DNA from: CAWVSB01 sp046710535
GTDB taxonomy: Bacteria; Pseudomonadota; Gammaproteobacteria; Pseudomonadales; CAWVSB01
NCBI GenBank assembly: GCA_046710535.1
Contig: JBKEHH010000001.1
Coordinates: 62,001-126,000 of the forward strand
Direction: 5' to 3'
DNA length: 64,000 bases
Shown here: one piece after another, positions 1 through 8,508 of the stretch
Position numbering within the stretch: position 1 is the first letter of the stretch
Layout of the letters: each line of letters starts with the position of its first letter
Program-made: the position numbers and the translations under genes
Notes under the pieces: generated by a model
Database searches by the model: none
Told to the model about the DNA's origin: nothing
Seen by the model: the letters and a program-made list of their open reading frames with translations, nothing else

Positions 1-1534
1 AATCAATAAATGCCTCAGCTGGCACTGGTCTGCTATATAAATAGCCCTGCACCATTTTTACATTCTGTTTTATTAACCATTGGGCTTGATGTTCTAATTC
101 AACACCTTCGGCAACTATGTCTAATTTTAACGACTTAGCCATCTCAATTATATGGGCTACTACATTACTAGTTACCCCATGGGTTTCTATAGCATCAATA
201 AAAGACTTGTCTACTTTAAGTACATCTAACTCAAAACCTTCCAAATACGACAAGCTAGAATAACCCGTTCCAAAGTCATCAATAGAGATTCGATGTCCCC
301 GTTGTCTTAACTTACTTATACGTTGGCGAGCGTCATCACTGTCAATAAGCCCGCGCTCGGTTATTTCTAAACCAACAGAAGCTGCTGGCACCCCTGTTTT
401 CGCTAACTGCGCAGCAAGGTATTCCATGAAATGATTGGCCTCTAAGTGACTTGCCGAAAGATTTATGTTAATTATATAACCTGGATTGGTTTTCAAGTAC
501 TCACCCAGCTCGCGCAATACTTCATTTAACATTAACTTGGTTAATTCAGTACAAAGGCCAGCAGTCTCAACTAGTGGTACAAATATGTTTGGACTAATTT
601 CTTCACCACTTTCACGCACCCACCTAGCTAGGGATTCAGCGCCGTAACAAGTATTAGTATGCAGGTTCATTATCGGTTGATATTTAGCCTTAATTTGACC
701 ATTCATAACGGCATCATGTAACTCGGTGGCTAAACTGAAACGCTGGCGAGAGTAATGCAGAACAACAAACCCCCACAATATGATTAATAGTAATATCAAG
801 GTGCCTACTGTTAGTAAGATCGGCAAGTAGCGATCCCATATTTCATCCATTGGTTGCTCTGCCACTACATCAATAGGGAAAATAGTGCCCGAAGAAAACC
901 GTGAAAGAAGACGTTTATTGGCATCATCTACTGTTAAACCAAGTTCTAAAAACTTGGGGTGTGGCAAATCAATTTGCTTGCCAGTAGCGATCATCGGCAA
1001 GCCTTCAACCCAAAGTCCGGCGCTTTGCTCGACTAGCTCAGAACTAATGACTAGACGTGGGTCGATAACAACATCATGTTCACCAAACCGCATTAAAAAT
1101 AACTCAATCCCACCTACCTCAGTTTCCTTGCTTGGCCACCAAGCAATCACGCCAGAATCATAAATACGACTCGCCCGTGGTGGGGTAAATTCTATTCCCT
1201 GAATAAACCCTGCGCCGCATTGTCGCTCAGCAGCTATCCAATAACCGATAGCGCGAATATATGGGCGCGCAACAGCTGATTCTTGCATTAGCTGTATATG
1301 CTTAGGTGAACAAGGTGAAAGTGATGAATTATTAAGCTGGGCCAGTAAATCGCGGGCATCAATGATGGCATTTTCAGCTTGCTGTCCAAGTTCGAATGAA
1401 AAAGCTTCCAGACGCTGTTCTTCAATTAAGACAGAGTTTTTCCATAAATATCGGCCGAGAAATAATAGCAGCAGAACGCCCAGCAAAGAGGCTGCTAAAA
1501 TTCCTATTAATATTTTGCTTCGCTGAGATCTCAT
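1..1534 (-). CDS. CSS-motif EAL-domain cyclic-di-GMP phosphodiesterase, partial
   Basis: Reads leftward and runs off the window edge, so the last few C-terminal residues are missing. About 511 codons are visible. One membrane segment lies near residues 7-27 (ILIGILAASLLGVLLLLFLG) and a second near 233-255. Between them is a periplasmic domain with a cysteine motif (LSPCSPKH) typical of CSS-motif sensor domains, in which disulfide state controls activity. The cytoplasmic part is an EAL domain that hydrolyses c-di-GMP. The signature reads ESL instead of EAL but keeps the catalytic glutamate, and IDDFGTGYSS, KVDKSFID and VAEGVE are all present, so activity is expected. The start ATG at 1532-1534 is the one that puts the first membrane segment at the N-terminus. 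Confidence 0.9.
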   Translation of the reverse strand, partial: MRSQRSKILIGILAASLLGVLLLLFLGRYLWKNSVLIEEQRLEAFSFELGQQAENAIIDARDLLAQLNNSSLSPCSPKHIQLMQESAVARPYIRAIGYWIAAERQCGAGFIQGIEFTPPRASRIYDSGVIAWWPSKETEVGGIELFLMRFGEHDVVIDPRLVISSELVEQSAGLWVEGLPMIATGKQIDLPHPKFLELGLTVDDANKRLLSRFSSGTIFPIDVVAEQPMDEIWDRYLPILLTVGTLILLLIILWGFVVLHYSRQRFSLATELHDAVMNGQIKAKYQPIMNLHTNTCYGAESLARWVRESGEEISPNIFVPLVETAGLCTELTKLMLNEVLRELGEYLKTNPGYIININLSASHLEANHFMEYLAAQLAKTGVPAASVGLEITERGLIDSDDARQRISKLRQRGHRISIDDFGTGYSSLSYLEGFELDVLKVDKSFIDAIETHGVTSNVVAHIIEMAKSLKLDIVAEGVELEHQAQWLIKQNVKMVQGYLYSRPVPAEAFID

Positions 1535-1841
1535 TCTTTTATTGCCGTCAGGTAAAGTTAAGCTCGATTATAATAACTATAGACCATAATTGTAGAAATA
1601 TACTACGAAAGCTAGTAAACAATAGCTTTGCGGCTATACCATTATTTTCTATTGGTATGATTAATGGTATTTTTATCAGTGAGGTTAATTATACTAAAAG
1701 TGATAGTTCTGCTAGTTAGTGCCGAAAGCCTTTAATAACTATTAATGAGTGAAGGCTGAGTAAAGTTTTCTTTTGCTCACTATAGAAAAGGTATTATTAG
1801 TAGAAAAACTGCTTTAAATCGTCAGGCAAAATCCGGCTACC
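1535..1841. other. intergenic region
   Basis: About 300 bases between the EAL gene and the small lipoprotein ORF. It must hold the promoter of the leftward EAL gene. I see no convincing RNA gene or ORF. An open frame on the plus strand across 1396-1719 is antisense to the EAL gene start and has no protein-like character. Confidence 0.4.
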
Positions 1842-2093
1842 TTAAACGCTAGTCCCGCATCCTTTTACCAGTAACGCTACATTCGCTGTATCTCTGGTTT
1901 GTGTAAAGATCTCATTGGCGGTTAAGTCGCCAAAGCTTGTGATAGTAAGACCTGCTAATGCCAATATACTATCTAGGGAAGTTTTGTCGTTACCACAAGC
2001 TTTAAATACGGAATTAATTTGTTCGCACGATACGTTTGAAAACCCGTTATTGTTGATGTTTTGTGCTGAGGTTAACGATTCACAGCCTGTCAT
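1842..2093 (-). CDS. small putative lipoprotein, N-terminus apparently frameshifted
   Basis: An 83-residue frame beginning MTGCESL. Read upstream in the same frame, the codons before it give KTLTASIIVSVFIMTGC, a typical lipoprotein signal peptide with a lipobox ending at the cysteine, but the frame closes at a TGA just before it. The only good start, ATGAAAAA at 2134-2136, is one base out of frame across a run of five A. Removing one A would restore a complete lipoprotein beginning MKTLTAS. The mature part has three further cysteines and no family I recognise. Either this is a recent pseudogene or phase-variable gene, or the A-run length is a sequence error. Confidence 0.4.
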   Translation of the reverse strand: MTGCESLTSAQNINNNGFSNVSCEQINSVFKACGNDKTSLDSILALAGLTITSFGDLTANEIFTQTRDTANVALLVKGCGTSV

Positions 2094-2286
2094 TATAAAT
2101 ACGCTGACAATAATGCTTGCAGTTAGGGTTTTTCATTAGATATCTCGATAGTGGTAGCTTATGAATTGGTTATTCTAATGGATGCTAAAGTTTTGAGCTA
2201 ACAAGCCTGGTATTTATTTTGAGTTTAGCGGGGTAGCTGGTTACAGCTAGGGCGAGACCAACTTTCATGATAGCGATATTGCATAA

Positions 2287-2320
2287 AAAAACCTGCTATC
2301 TAATTAGATAGCAGGTTTTT
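2287..2320. terminator. bidirectional rho-independent terminator
   Basis: A perfect inverted repeat with 17-base arms (AAAAACCTGCTATCTAA and its complement) and no spacer. The flanking A and T runs make it work on either strand. It lies just downstream of the minus-strand GDSL autotransporter gene. Confidence 0.85.
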
Positions 2321-2371
2321 ATCTTCTAAAACTATTAATCTATATAGTTTTATTTTTTAATAGAAAAGCTA

Positions 2372-4279
2372 CTACAAATCGAACGATAAAGTCGCGCCAT
2401 ACCATAGGCCATCACTATCATCTGAGTCTGATGCGCCAGCACTTACATTCAAGCTTAACGCTTCTGTTAGGCTAGCATTGAAACCAAGATCAACAGTTAC
2501 TGAGCTATCATCAAGGCTTTGGCCAGGTAGAGTAAAGCGGTTGTTGCCAACAGTTACTAAGCCTAGTTCAACATCATTGCGCCCATCTTTGTCTTCATCA
2601 CGATATACCGCTTCACCGTAAAATTCGCAGTCACATATGCCTAAACCTATGCTGCCAAATAACCCAGCTAATAATACTGATGAGCTGACATTTTGCTCGC
2701 CGACTACAAGGCTAGTAGAGAGTGAAGCAATCTCTTGATAGGCATCAACAGTGACGTCTATGTATTCATAACCAACAATTGGCCCTAGGCGGTAGTTTTC
2801 TTCACCTTTAAATAGGTCATAACCGGCTTGAATGGCAAGTGATGATGTATCACCGTCGGTACTGCCTGTTTCAGTTCTTTGGTTAAGCGGCCCTAAGCTA
2901 AAGCTACGATCGAGATCGCTATAGTCGTTGTCTGAAAAGGTATAAATGGCTTCAACAAAGTATGCACTATTGTTGTAAGCACCTAAGAATGAAATGTCTG
3001 TGCTAGTCATTTCATATTGTGATACGCCGACATTAAGCTCGTTATCGCTTCTACCTAACAACACACCAAAGTAAGCATTGTTGCTGGCATGAAAGTTAAC
3101 GCCAACATGGTAGCTTTGAGCTTCATTTTCACCTTCTAGACGGCCTATTAAGGTATCTCGATTGTTCTCACTTTGTTGCAATGTGCCATAAACGCTAAAT
3201 TTACTGTCATTATCACTTAGATTACTGCCCCAGCGGTTGGCGCGCATAGTTGGCCTTGCTGCCTGCCACTGTGCTTGAACGCTATCCATTGCAAGGTTTG
3301 GTAGTAAGGCTAATTCGCTACCAGCATTTAATACAGAATTAATGTAGTCAGCAAAAATTTTGTTACCAAGCGTGGTGAAATGAAGGCTATCATTAAAGAA
3401 AAATAGGTCAGGATTTGGATTGACAGAATCAACATTTCCTTTAGGTTTTGAGCCTCCACAACCAGTGGGAGTTGGTTCAAAACAGTTAGCAGATAGCTCT
3501 GCTGAGCTCAAGTTAAAACCAAAAGCACTTGGATCAGCAAACAGTTCTTCAGAGAATTGATAAGTATTTAATAATACAACGTTGGCATCTAAAGCGTTTA
3601 TTCCGCTCAGTAACGCTGTATTTTGCCCATCTATTATACTGTTTAAAAGACCTATTAGGCTGTCGTCTAATACACTTGCCGTTGGTGATACAGCAAAGTT
3701 GGGTACATCAGCTACAACAATGTAATTTGCGCCACTGTCTGCCAATGCTTTGGCGGTGGCGGTTAAATTATCAGCAATGTCAAAAGCGGTAAACACACCA
3801 CTTATTAGTGCCCCTAAATCATTACCACCACCGTTTAAAAGATACATGGCGTTGGGGTCAACCGAACCGCCATTAAGGCTTAAATCGTAGAAGTATGAAT
3901 TAAATTCTCCAGCAGGTGCTGAGTATTTCCCACCTAAAGTAGTCACTGATTCTAAGGTGTCAGCTGATCGATGTGCGCCTACTGCGTAGTTGGTTCCGCC
4001 AAATTCTGAGCCAGTAAGCTCAACGCTAAGATTGTCAGCAATAAATTGCGGGCTAATTCTTCCTGATACTTCCCCTGAACCTGCTTGATAAGTTGGGCCA
4101 ACCAAATTGGTGGCTCGTACTCCTGGTATACCGTTGCCTGTAAAAGCAGCTGAAGCGTTACCGCCACTGTCAAATAAACTATCGCCAAAAACGTAGAGGC
4201 CGGAATACGGCGCTGCAGTAGCGGTCTGACTGGCTAAAGTGGCCAGTGCAATTGATGCAATCATTGTTAGTTTTTTCAT
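2372..4279 (-). CDS. GDSL-family esterase autotransporter (EstA-like)
   Basis: A 635-residue protein with the layout of EstA-type autotransported esterases. Residues 1-23 are a signal peptide (MKKLTMIASIALATLASQTA..). The passenger is a GDSL/SGNH hydrolase: block I YVFGDSLFDSGGN carries the nucleophilic serine, NGGGND is the oxyanion-hole block, and DSLHFTTLGN contains the Asp-His pair of block V. The last 270 or so residues form a beta-barrel translocator ending in WYGATLSFDL. The expected product is a cell-surface esterase or lipase held by its own barrel; the substrate cannot be read from sequence. It stands alone, with a terminator at 2287-2320. The start ATG is the first codon of a canonical signal peptide. 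Confidence 0.93.
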   Translation of the reverse strand: MKKLTMIASIALATLASQTATAAPYSGLYVFGDSLFDSGGNASAAFTGNGIPGVRATNLVGPTYQAGSGEVSGRISPQFIADNLSVELTGSEFGGTNYAVGAHRSADTLESVTTLGGKYSAPAGEFNSYFYDLSLNGGSVDPNAMYLLNGGGNDLGALISGVFTAFDIADNLTATAKALADSGANYIVVADVPNFAVSPTASVLDDSLIGLLNSIIDGQNTALLSGINALDANVVLLNTYQFSEELFADPSAFGFNLSSAELSANCFEPTPTGCGGSKPKGNVDSVNPNPDLFFFNDSLHFTTLGNKIFADYINSVLNAGSELALLPNLAMDSVQAQWQAARPTMRANRWGSNLSDNDSKFSVYGTLQQSENNRDTLIGRLEGENEAQSYHVGVNFHASNNAYFGVLLGRSDNELNVGVSQYEMTSTDISFLGAYNNSAYFVEAIYTFSDNDYSDLDRSFSLGPLNQRTETGSTDGDTSSLAIQAGYDLFKGEENYRLGPIVGYEYIDVTVDAYQEIASLSTSLVVGEQNVSSSVLLAGLFGSIGLGICDCEFYGEAVYRDEDKDGRNDVELGLVTVGNNRFTLPGQSLDDSSVTVDLGFNASLTEALSLNVSAGASDSDDSDGLWYGATLSFDL

Positions 4280-4821
4280 TATTTCCCCTGTTGTTAGATC
4301 GTTATTTTGTATACAGCTCGATTACTCTTTCATTTACTTAATAATCTTTTTAGATTAACTATAATCTATTTAGATTATTTATAGTTAGAAATAAATAAGT
4401 CGGTAATATCTATATTTCAACATTGATTTTTATGCACAAGAGCAATTTCCTATTATTTGTCATTGACTGAATAGAGTGATTTAGCGGGCAAAGTTAATAA
4501 TCATTGTTATAAAAGCTATACAAGTACTTGTTTTTTATAGTAAATATTATTTTCGGTTGAAAAATATGCAATCTGTGTAATCGCTACGGTTTATTACCGC
4601 TGTAGCTTACGCGTGGCGAGTTATCCACCAAGTTATCCACAGTTTATGTGGATAAAAATATTTGTTAGAACAGGGTAATGCTGTTATTGCAATTAAGTTT
4701 TTAGGCTTTAGTTTGGGATAAAATTTGTTATCGGTGTTGGGGAGTTTTTGCGGTAATATGCACTGGAGTATTAATTAGAAAATACATTATTAGATAATCT
4801 AAGTAGGAGTAATAGCGCGCC
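4280..4821. other. long intergenic region, AT-rich, with DnaA boxes
   Basis: A gene-free stretch of about 540 bases between the divergent autotransporter and dUTPase genes. The left part is very AT-rich with repeats of TTTAGATTA (about 4350-4380). An imperfect hairpin (GCTACGG..CCGCTGTAGC) lies near 4580-4606. The DnaA-box cluster at 4621-4655 is described separately. Both genes' promoters must lie here. No tRNA or ORF was seen. Confidence 0.5.
4621..4655. promoter_or_regulatory. cluster of three DnaA boxes
   Basis: Two direct 9-mers, TTATCCACC (4621-4629) and TTATCCACA (4633-4641), are followed by an inverted copy, TGTGGATAA (4647-4655). TTATCCACA is the high-affinity DnaA box consensus. 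The cluster is about 170 bases upstream of the dUTPase start. It could be a DnaA-responsive control region or a DnaA-binding reservoir. The lack of dnaA, dnaN or gid neighbours argues against a chromosome origin. Confidence 0.7.
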
Positions 4822-5439
4822 ATGCGTGATCAGTTTACCGCCATGCTAGCCATGCAAGACCGAATGAATACTAAAGTGCACCCTGAGTGGATAAAGCAAA
4901 AATTTGCTTGGCACCGAGCGCTGTGGATTGAGTGCGGTGAGCTTATTGATCATTACGGCTATAAATGGTGGAAGAAGCAAACGCCAGAAATGGAGCAAGT
5001 AAAGCTAGAGATCGTTGATATTTGGCATTTTGGGATGAGCATGTTGTTTGACGGGCGCAGTGTTGAGCAAATAGCAGCGAGCTTAGTTAGCGATTTGAAT
5101 GTAGGTAATGTGCCAAAGCGTGGTGTGTTAGACGCAACAGAAGAACTTGCGACGTCAGTATTAGCGACCAGAAAATTCTCTATTGTAGACTTCATGTCTA
5201 TGCTTGATTCAGCTGATATGAGCTTAGATGATTTATACATAGCTTATGTAGGTAAAAATGTACTCAATTTCTTCCGCCAAGATAATGGCTATAAAGAAGG
5301 TACGTATATTAAAAATTGGGCAGGGCGTGAAGATAATGAGCATTTGGTTGAATTGTCACTACAATTAGATACCTCGGCAGGGGATTTTTCAGATCAACTG
5401 TATAAAGCTTTAGGCCAACGTTACAGCGAGCTTAACTAA
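4822..5439 (+). CDS. dimeric all-alpha dUTP diphosphatase
   Basis: A 205-residue protein of the dimeric dUTPase family (MazG/all-alpha NTP pyrophosphatase superfamily), unrelated in fold to trimeric Dut. It would hydrolyse dUTP to dUMP and pyrophosphate in the cytoplasm, limiting uracil in DNA and feeding dTMP synthesis. The metal-binding signature is visible as ECGELIDH, then KWWKK, then EIVDIWHF. The C-terminal part (FFRQDNGYKEGTY.K.W.GREDN) is also typical of the family. AGGAG lies 12 bases upstream of the ATG. The DnaA-box cluster upstream suggests, by inference, coupling to replication. Confidence 0.9.
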   Translation: MRDQFTAMLAMQDRMNTKVHPEWIKQKFAWHRALWIECGELIDHYGYKWWKKQTPEMEQVKLEIVDIWHFGMSMLFDGRSVEQIAASLVSDLNVGNVPKRGVLDATEELATSVLATRKFSIVDFMSMLDSADMSLDDLYIAYVGKNVLNFFRQDNGYKEGTYIKNWAGREDNEHLVELSLQLDTSAGDFSDQLYKALGQRYSELN

Positions 5440-5493
5440 TAATTTTAGATAAAAACCTTTATAACAATAATTATAACTAAGGAGGCCCTAAAG

Positions 5494-6114
5494 TTGCCTA
5501 AGCTAAAACATCTTTTCGAGAGTAACGAGAACTGGGCTAGGGATATATCTGAGCAAGACCCAGAGTTTTTCGCTAAATTATCTAAGCAGCAGGCACCGGA
5601 GTATTTGTGGATTGGCTGTTCTGATAGTCGTGTTCCGGCCAATCAAATTATTAGCTTGCCACCCGGTGAGGTATTTGTGCATCGCAATATTGCAAATATT
5701 GTGGCGCACACTGATTTAAATTGTCAGTCAGTTATTCAGTTTGCGGTAGAAATACTGCATGTGAAGCACATTATAGTCTGTGGTCATTATGGTTGTGGTG
5801 GTGTGCACGCTGCGATGGGTGATCAGCAGCTAGGGCTGGTTGACCATTGGTTGCGACATATAAAAGATGTATATCGCTTTAACGAAGATAAACTTAAGGG
5901 CCTGCCACCAGCTGAACAAGAAGATTTACTGTGCGAACTTAATGTTATTGAGCAAGTGAATAATGTTTGTGAATCTGAAGTGGTTAGAAAAGCTTGGCGT
6001 AAAGGCGCTGACCTAACTGTGCATGGCTGGATTTACGGTATTCAAAATGGCATCTTAAAAAATATGAATGTCGGTACCGATTCACTAGAGTCATATACAG
6101 CAAGGATGGATTAA
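5494..6114 (+). CDS. can: beta-class carbonic anhydrase
   Basis: A 206-residue beta carbonic anhydrase that interconverts CO2 and bicarbonate in the cytoplasm. The zinc ligands are visible in CSDSRVPAN (Cys and Asp) and CGHYGCGGV (His and Cys), and the length matches E. coli Can (220). The start is TTG, with an excellent GGAGG eight bases upstream (5481-5485) and no competing ATG, giving MPKLKHLFESN as in other Can proteins. Its stop overlaps the stop codon of the convergent pdxJ-like gene by four bases. Confidence 0.95.
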   Translation: MPKLKHLFESNENWARDISEQDPEFFAKLSKQQAPEYLWIGCSDSRVPANQIISLPPGEVFVHRNIANIVAHTDLNCQSVIQFAVEILHVKHIIVCGHYGCGGVHAAMGDQQLGLVDHWLRHIKDVYRFNEDKLKGLPPAEQEDLLCELNVIEQVNNVCESEVVRKAWRKGADLTVHGWIYGIQNGILKNMNVGTDSLESYTARMD

Positions 6115-6881
6115 GCTGGCTTACCCAATGCTTGTTGGTATGCCTTTACCGCGTTAACTAAACCCATTTCAATGCAGTCGACCGTAAAGGCATGACCAAT
6201 ACTGACTTCCAATAGTTCAGGCATGGCATTGTTAAACTGAGTTAAGTTAGTGAGGTTTAAATCGTGGCCGGCATTAACACCTAAACCTACCGCTATTGCG
6301 GCTTTAGCGGCAGTAACATATAGCGCTAATGTTGCGCTAATATTTTCATTGTGTAGTACAGCTTCGGCGTAAGCTTCGGTGTATAGCTCTACGCGATGAG
6401 CGCCGAGCTTAGCCGCGAGTTTTATTTGCTCAACGTCTGGATCCATAAATAAACTAACGCGAACGCCAAGTTCTAATAGTTCATTAATAATCGGTTTTAG
6501 TTTTGCACCACTAGCGGTTAAATCAAAGCCATGGTCTGAGGTCAGTTGGTCATTACCATCAGGAACTAAAGTGCACTGGGCTGGTTTTATATCACGGATT
6601 AATTCCATAAAACCTGGGTAGTCACTTACATCACTACGACTACTTTTCATTGGGGGTGCAAATGGATTGCCCTCAATATTTAACTCAACCTTTATGTTAG
6701 CGGCAAGCTCATAGCAATCACTAGCACGAATGTGACGCTGGTCAGGGCGGGGGTGAACGGTTATGCCGTCACAGCCTGCGTTAATGCACATATTCGCATG
6801 CTCTAGCACTGACGGATATTCGGTGACGCGTGAGTTACGAATCAGTGCTATTTTATTTAAGTTGATACTTAAATCTGTCAT
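6111..6881 (-). CDS. pdxJ: pyridoxine 5'-phosphate synthase (PdxJ), divergent form
   Basis: A 256-residue TIM-barrel protein of the PdxJ family, which condenses 1-deoxyxylulose 5-phosphate with 3-amino-1-hydroxyacetone 1-phosphate to make pyridoxine 5'-phosphate. Family motifs are present: SINLNKIALIRNSR at the N-terminus, GITVHPRPDQRHIR (active-site His and Arg) and VNAGHDLN near the C-terminus. It differs from the usual proteobacterial form: the block normally reading NLEMA is NIEGNP here, and VHPRPD replaces VHLRED, as I recall for Bacteroidetes-type PdxJ. It is not next to recO/era but overlaps the cyclophilin gene (ATGA), so they are translationally coupled. It may be a transferred replacement or a second copy. 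Confidence 0.85.
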   Translation of the reverse strand: MTDLSINLNKIALIRNSRVTEYPSVLEHANMCINAGCDGITVHPRPDQRHIRASDCYELAANIKVELNIEGNPFAPPMKSSRSDVSDYPGFMELIRDIKPAQCTLVPDGNDQLTSDHGFDLTASGAKLKPIINELLELGVRVSLFMDPDVEQIKLAAKLGAHRVELYTEAYAEAVLHNENISATLALYVTAAKAAIAVGLGVNAGHDLNLTNLTQFNNAMPELLEVSIGHAFTVDCIEMGLVNAVKAYQQALGKPA

Positions 6882-7459
6882 TCGCTAACTTTACGATAGG
6901 CTTTTAGAATAAAAATGTTTTTTTCTGGTACGTCGCCGAAACCACTTTTTCTACCAGTGGACTGTAGCGAGATGGTGTATACAACTTCTTTACCAGCGGT
7001 TATTTCACCAAATACGGCATAACCTGGCTTATTGCGCACAAAGTCTAAGCTGCCATTAGTGCGAACATTAATAAAAAACTGGGATGTCGCACTATTTGGA
7101 TCGTTAGTACGTGCCATTGCTACAGTGTAGCGGTCGTTGTGTAGGCGATTAGACGACTCATTTATAATTGGCGCTTTCCCCGGTTTTTGCTTCATACTTT
7201 TGGTGAAGCCACCGCCTTGAACCATAAAGTCAGGAATGACTCGGTGAAAAATTGTGTCGTCGTAAAAGCCTTCATCTACATAACTTAAAAAATTGGCAAC
7301 AGTAATGGGTGCTCTTTCTTGATTTAAGCTGATTTCAATATTGCCAAAATTAGTTTCTAGCACAACGACTGGTTTGTCAGCGGCAAGCGCAATAACCGGT
7401 AATAGTAGTAAGCTCATTGCTAGTGATGCCAACCATTTAGTATTTAATATTTTTTTCAT
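6878..7459 (-). CDS. periplasmic cyclophilin-type peptidyl-prolyl isomerase
   Basis: A single-domain cyclophilin with an N-terminal signal peptide (MKKILNTKWLASLAMSLLLL, cleavage after ALA). It would catalyse proline cis-trans isomerisation during folding of exported proteins. The catalytic core is FHRVIPDFMVQGG (active-site Arg), followed by SQFFINV and PGYAVFGEI. The frame is open seven codons further upstream, but ATG at 7457-7459 is preferred: AGGTGA sits five bases before it and it starts a proper signal sequence. It is upstream of and overlaps the pdxJ-like gene. Confidence 0.92.
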   Translation of the reverse strand: MKKILNTKWLASLAMSLLLLPVIALAADKPVVVLETNFGNIEISLNQERAPITVANFLSYVDEGFYDDTIFHRVIPDFMVQGGGFTKSMKQKPGKAPIINESSNRLHNDRYTVAMARTNDPNSATSQFFINVRTNGSLDFVRNKPGYAVFGEITAGKEVVYTISLQSTGRKSGFGDVPEKNIFILKAYRKVSE

Positions 7460-7499
7460 CACAATCACCTGTTTAATCAATTGATGAAGTTATAGTGGC

Positions 7500-8174
7500 T
7501 TAGTTCCACTCTGAATGATTTTTGCGAGGTGCCAAGCGAGGAACAAATAAAGCGATAAAAACTCCAAAGCCGACAGCAAATATACCGTTTAAAAACCATT
7601 CTACTTTGGTGTTATCAGTTAATCTTTCATTTTCGGCGCGCAGTAAGTCAGCGTCATTTTGTAGCATTTGATTCTTTTCAATAAGGTTGTGATTTTGCTC
7701 GTTTAGATTTAACGCGCCACCGGCAACTTCTCTAATGCGCTTTAGCTCGGCAGACAAGGTTTGATTGCTTGTTTTAAGTGATCCAATTTCTTCACCTTGG
7801 TTAAGACTTTTAGTTTCTAAGTCAGCCAGTTTTTTCTGAATAGGGGTGCTGTTATCAGTAAGTTGAGCAATCGTTGCTTTAGCATCGGCTAATTGTTCCC
7901 GCGGCGGTTTTTCGCCGTTTAGATACTGGCTGACAACCCAGCCTTCTTTGTTGCCAACACGCACTAGGCTATAACCAGTTTCTTCATCTACTTCTAATAT
8001 TGTTACTTTAGTGCCACTGGTTAAAAATTTAATAATTTTATGTTGATTACTTTTACCAGAGCGCATGGTTACAGACAGTTCGTCAGTTACCCACTGCGCT
8101 GATTGCGCCAGACTATTAAGTGATAGTAGCGCCAGAGTTATAGTTGTTAATGCTATAGAAATTAATTTTTTCAC
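7500..8174 (-). CDS. ygiM: SH3-domain membrane protein of the YgiM family
   Basis: A 224-residue protein with a signal peptide (residues 1-23), then a bacterial SH3 domain (about 30-90, including VTMRSGKSNQHKIIKFL and EGWVVSQYL). A long coiled coil follows (about 95-190) and then one C-terminal membrane segment (NGIFAVGFGVFIALFVP) with a short basic tail. This is the layout of YgiM/TIGR04211 proteins, whose function is not settled; SH3b domains often bind cell-wall material. The start is GTG, with AGG nearby. The gene lies 40 bases upstream of the cyclophilin gene on the same strand. Confidence 0.85.
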   Translation of the reverse strand: MKKLISIALTTITLALLSLNSLAQSAQWVTDELSVTMRSGKSNQHKIIKFLTSGTKVTILEVDEETGYSLVRVGNKEGWVVSQYLNGEKPPREQLADAKATIAQLTDNSTPIQKKLADLETKSLNQGEEIGSLKTSNQTLSAELKRIREVAGGALNLNEQNHNLIEKNQMLQNDADLLRAENERLTDNTKVEWFLNGIFAVGFGVFIALFVPRLAPRKNHSEWN

Positions 8175-8208
8175 TTGTTGCCTATGTCTATAAGGTGTTG
8201 ATTAAATT

Positions 8209-8508
8209 TTAAGGTAGTACTTTTTTATATGGCTTTACGATGACTTTGGCATACACGCCTTCGGCAATATAGGGGTCATCGTCGGCCCAGCTTTGAGCGT
8301 CTTCTAAGCTGTCAAACTCAGCAATCACTAAACTGCCGGTAAAGCCTGCTTCGCCTGGGTCTTCATTGTCGATGGCGGGATGTGGACCAGCCACGAGCAA
8401 ACGGCCTTGTTCAACTAAATCTTTTAGGCGCTGAATATGATCAGGCCTAGCCGCCAGCCGTTTTTCTAGGCTGTTGGCAACATCGTCGCTAATAATTGCG
8501 TAATACAT
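8209..8508 (-). CDS. yciI: YciI-like protein
   Basis: A 99-residue protein of the YciI/YCII family, a small dimeric alpha-beta ferredoxin-like fold. Typical features are MYYAIISDD at the N-terminus, HIQRLKDLVEQGRLLVAGP with the conserved His, and SLEDAQSWADDDPYIAEGVY. The biochemical role of the family is unknown; in Proteobacteria it usually neighbours yciB, as here. Its ATG overlaps the yciB stop by one base (TAATG), so the two are translationally coupled. Confidence 0.92.
   Translation of the reverse strand: MYYAIISDDVANSLEKRLAARPDHIQRLKDLVEQGRLLVAGPHPAIDNEDPGEAGFTGSLVIAEFDSLEDAQSWADDDPYIAEGVYAKVIVKPYKKVLP

Noticed and set aside
1396..1719. Plus-strand ORF opposite the EAL gene start
   Set aside because: It overlaps the conserved membrane segment of the EAL protein on the other strand and has no protein-like features.
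4621..4655. Chromosomal replication origin
   Set aside because: DnaA boxes are present, but there is no dnaA, dnaN, gidA or parAB nearby and only three boxes, so oriC is unlikely; kept as a regulatory or titration site.
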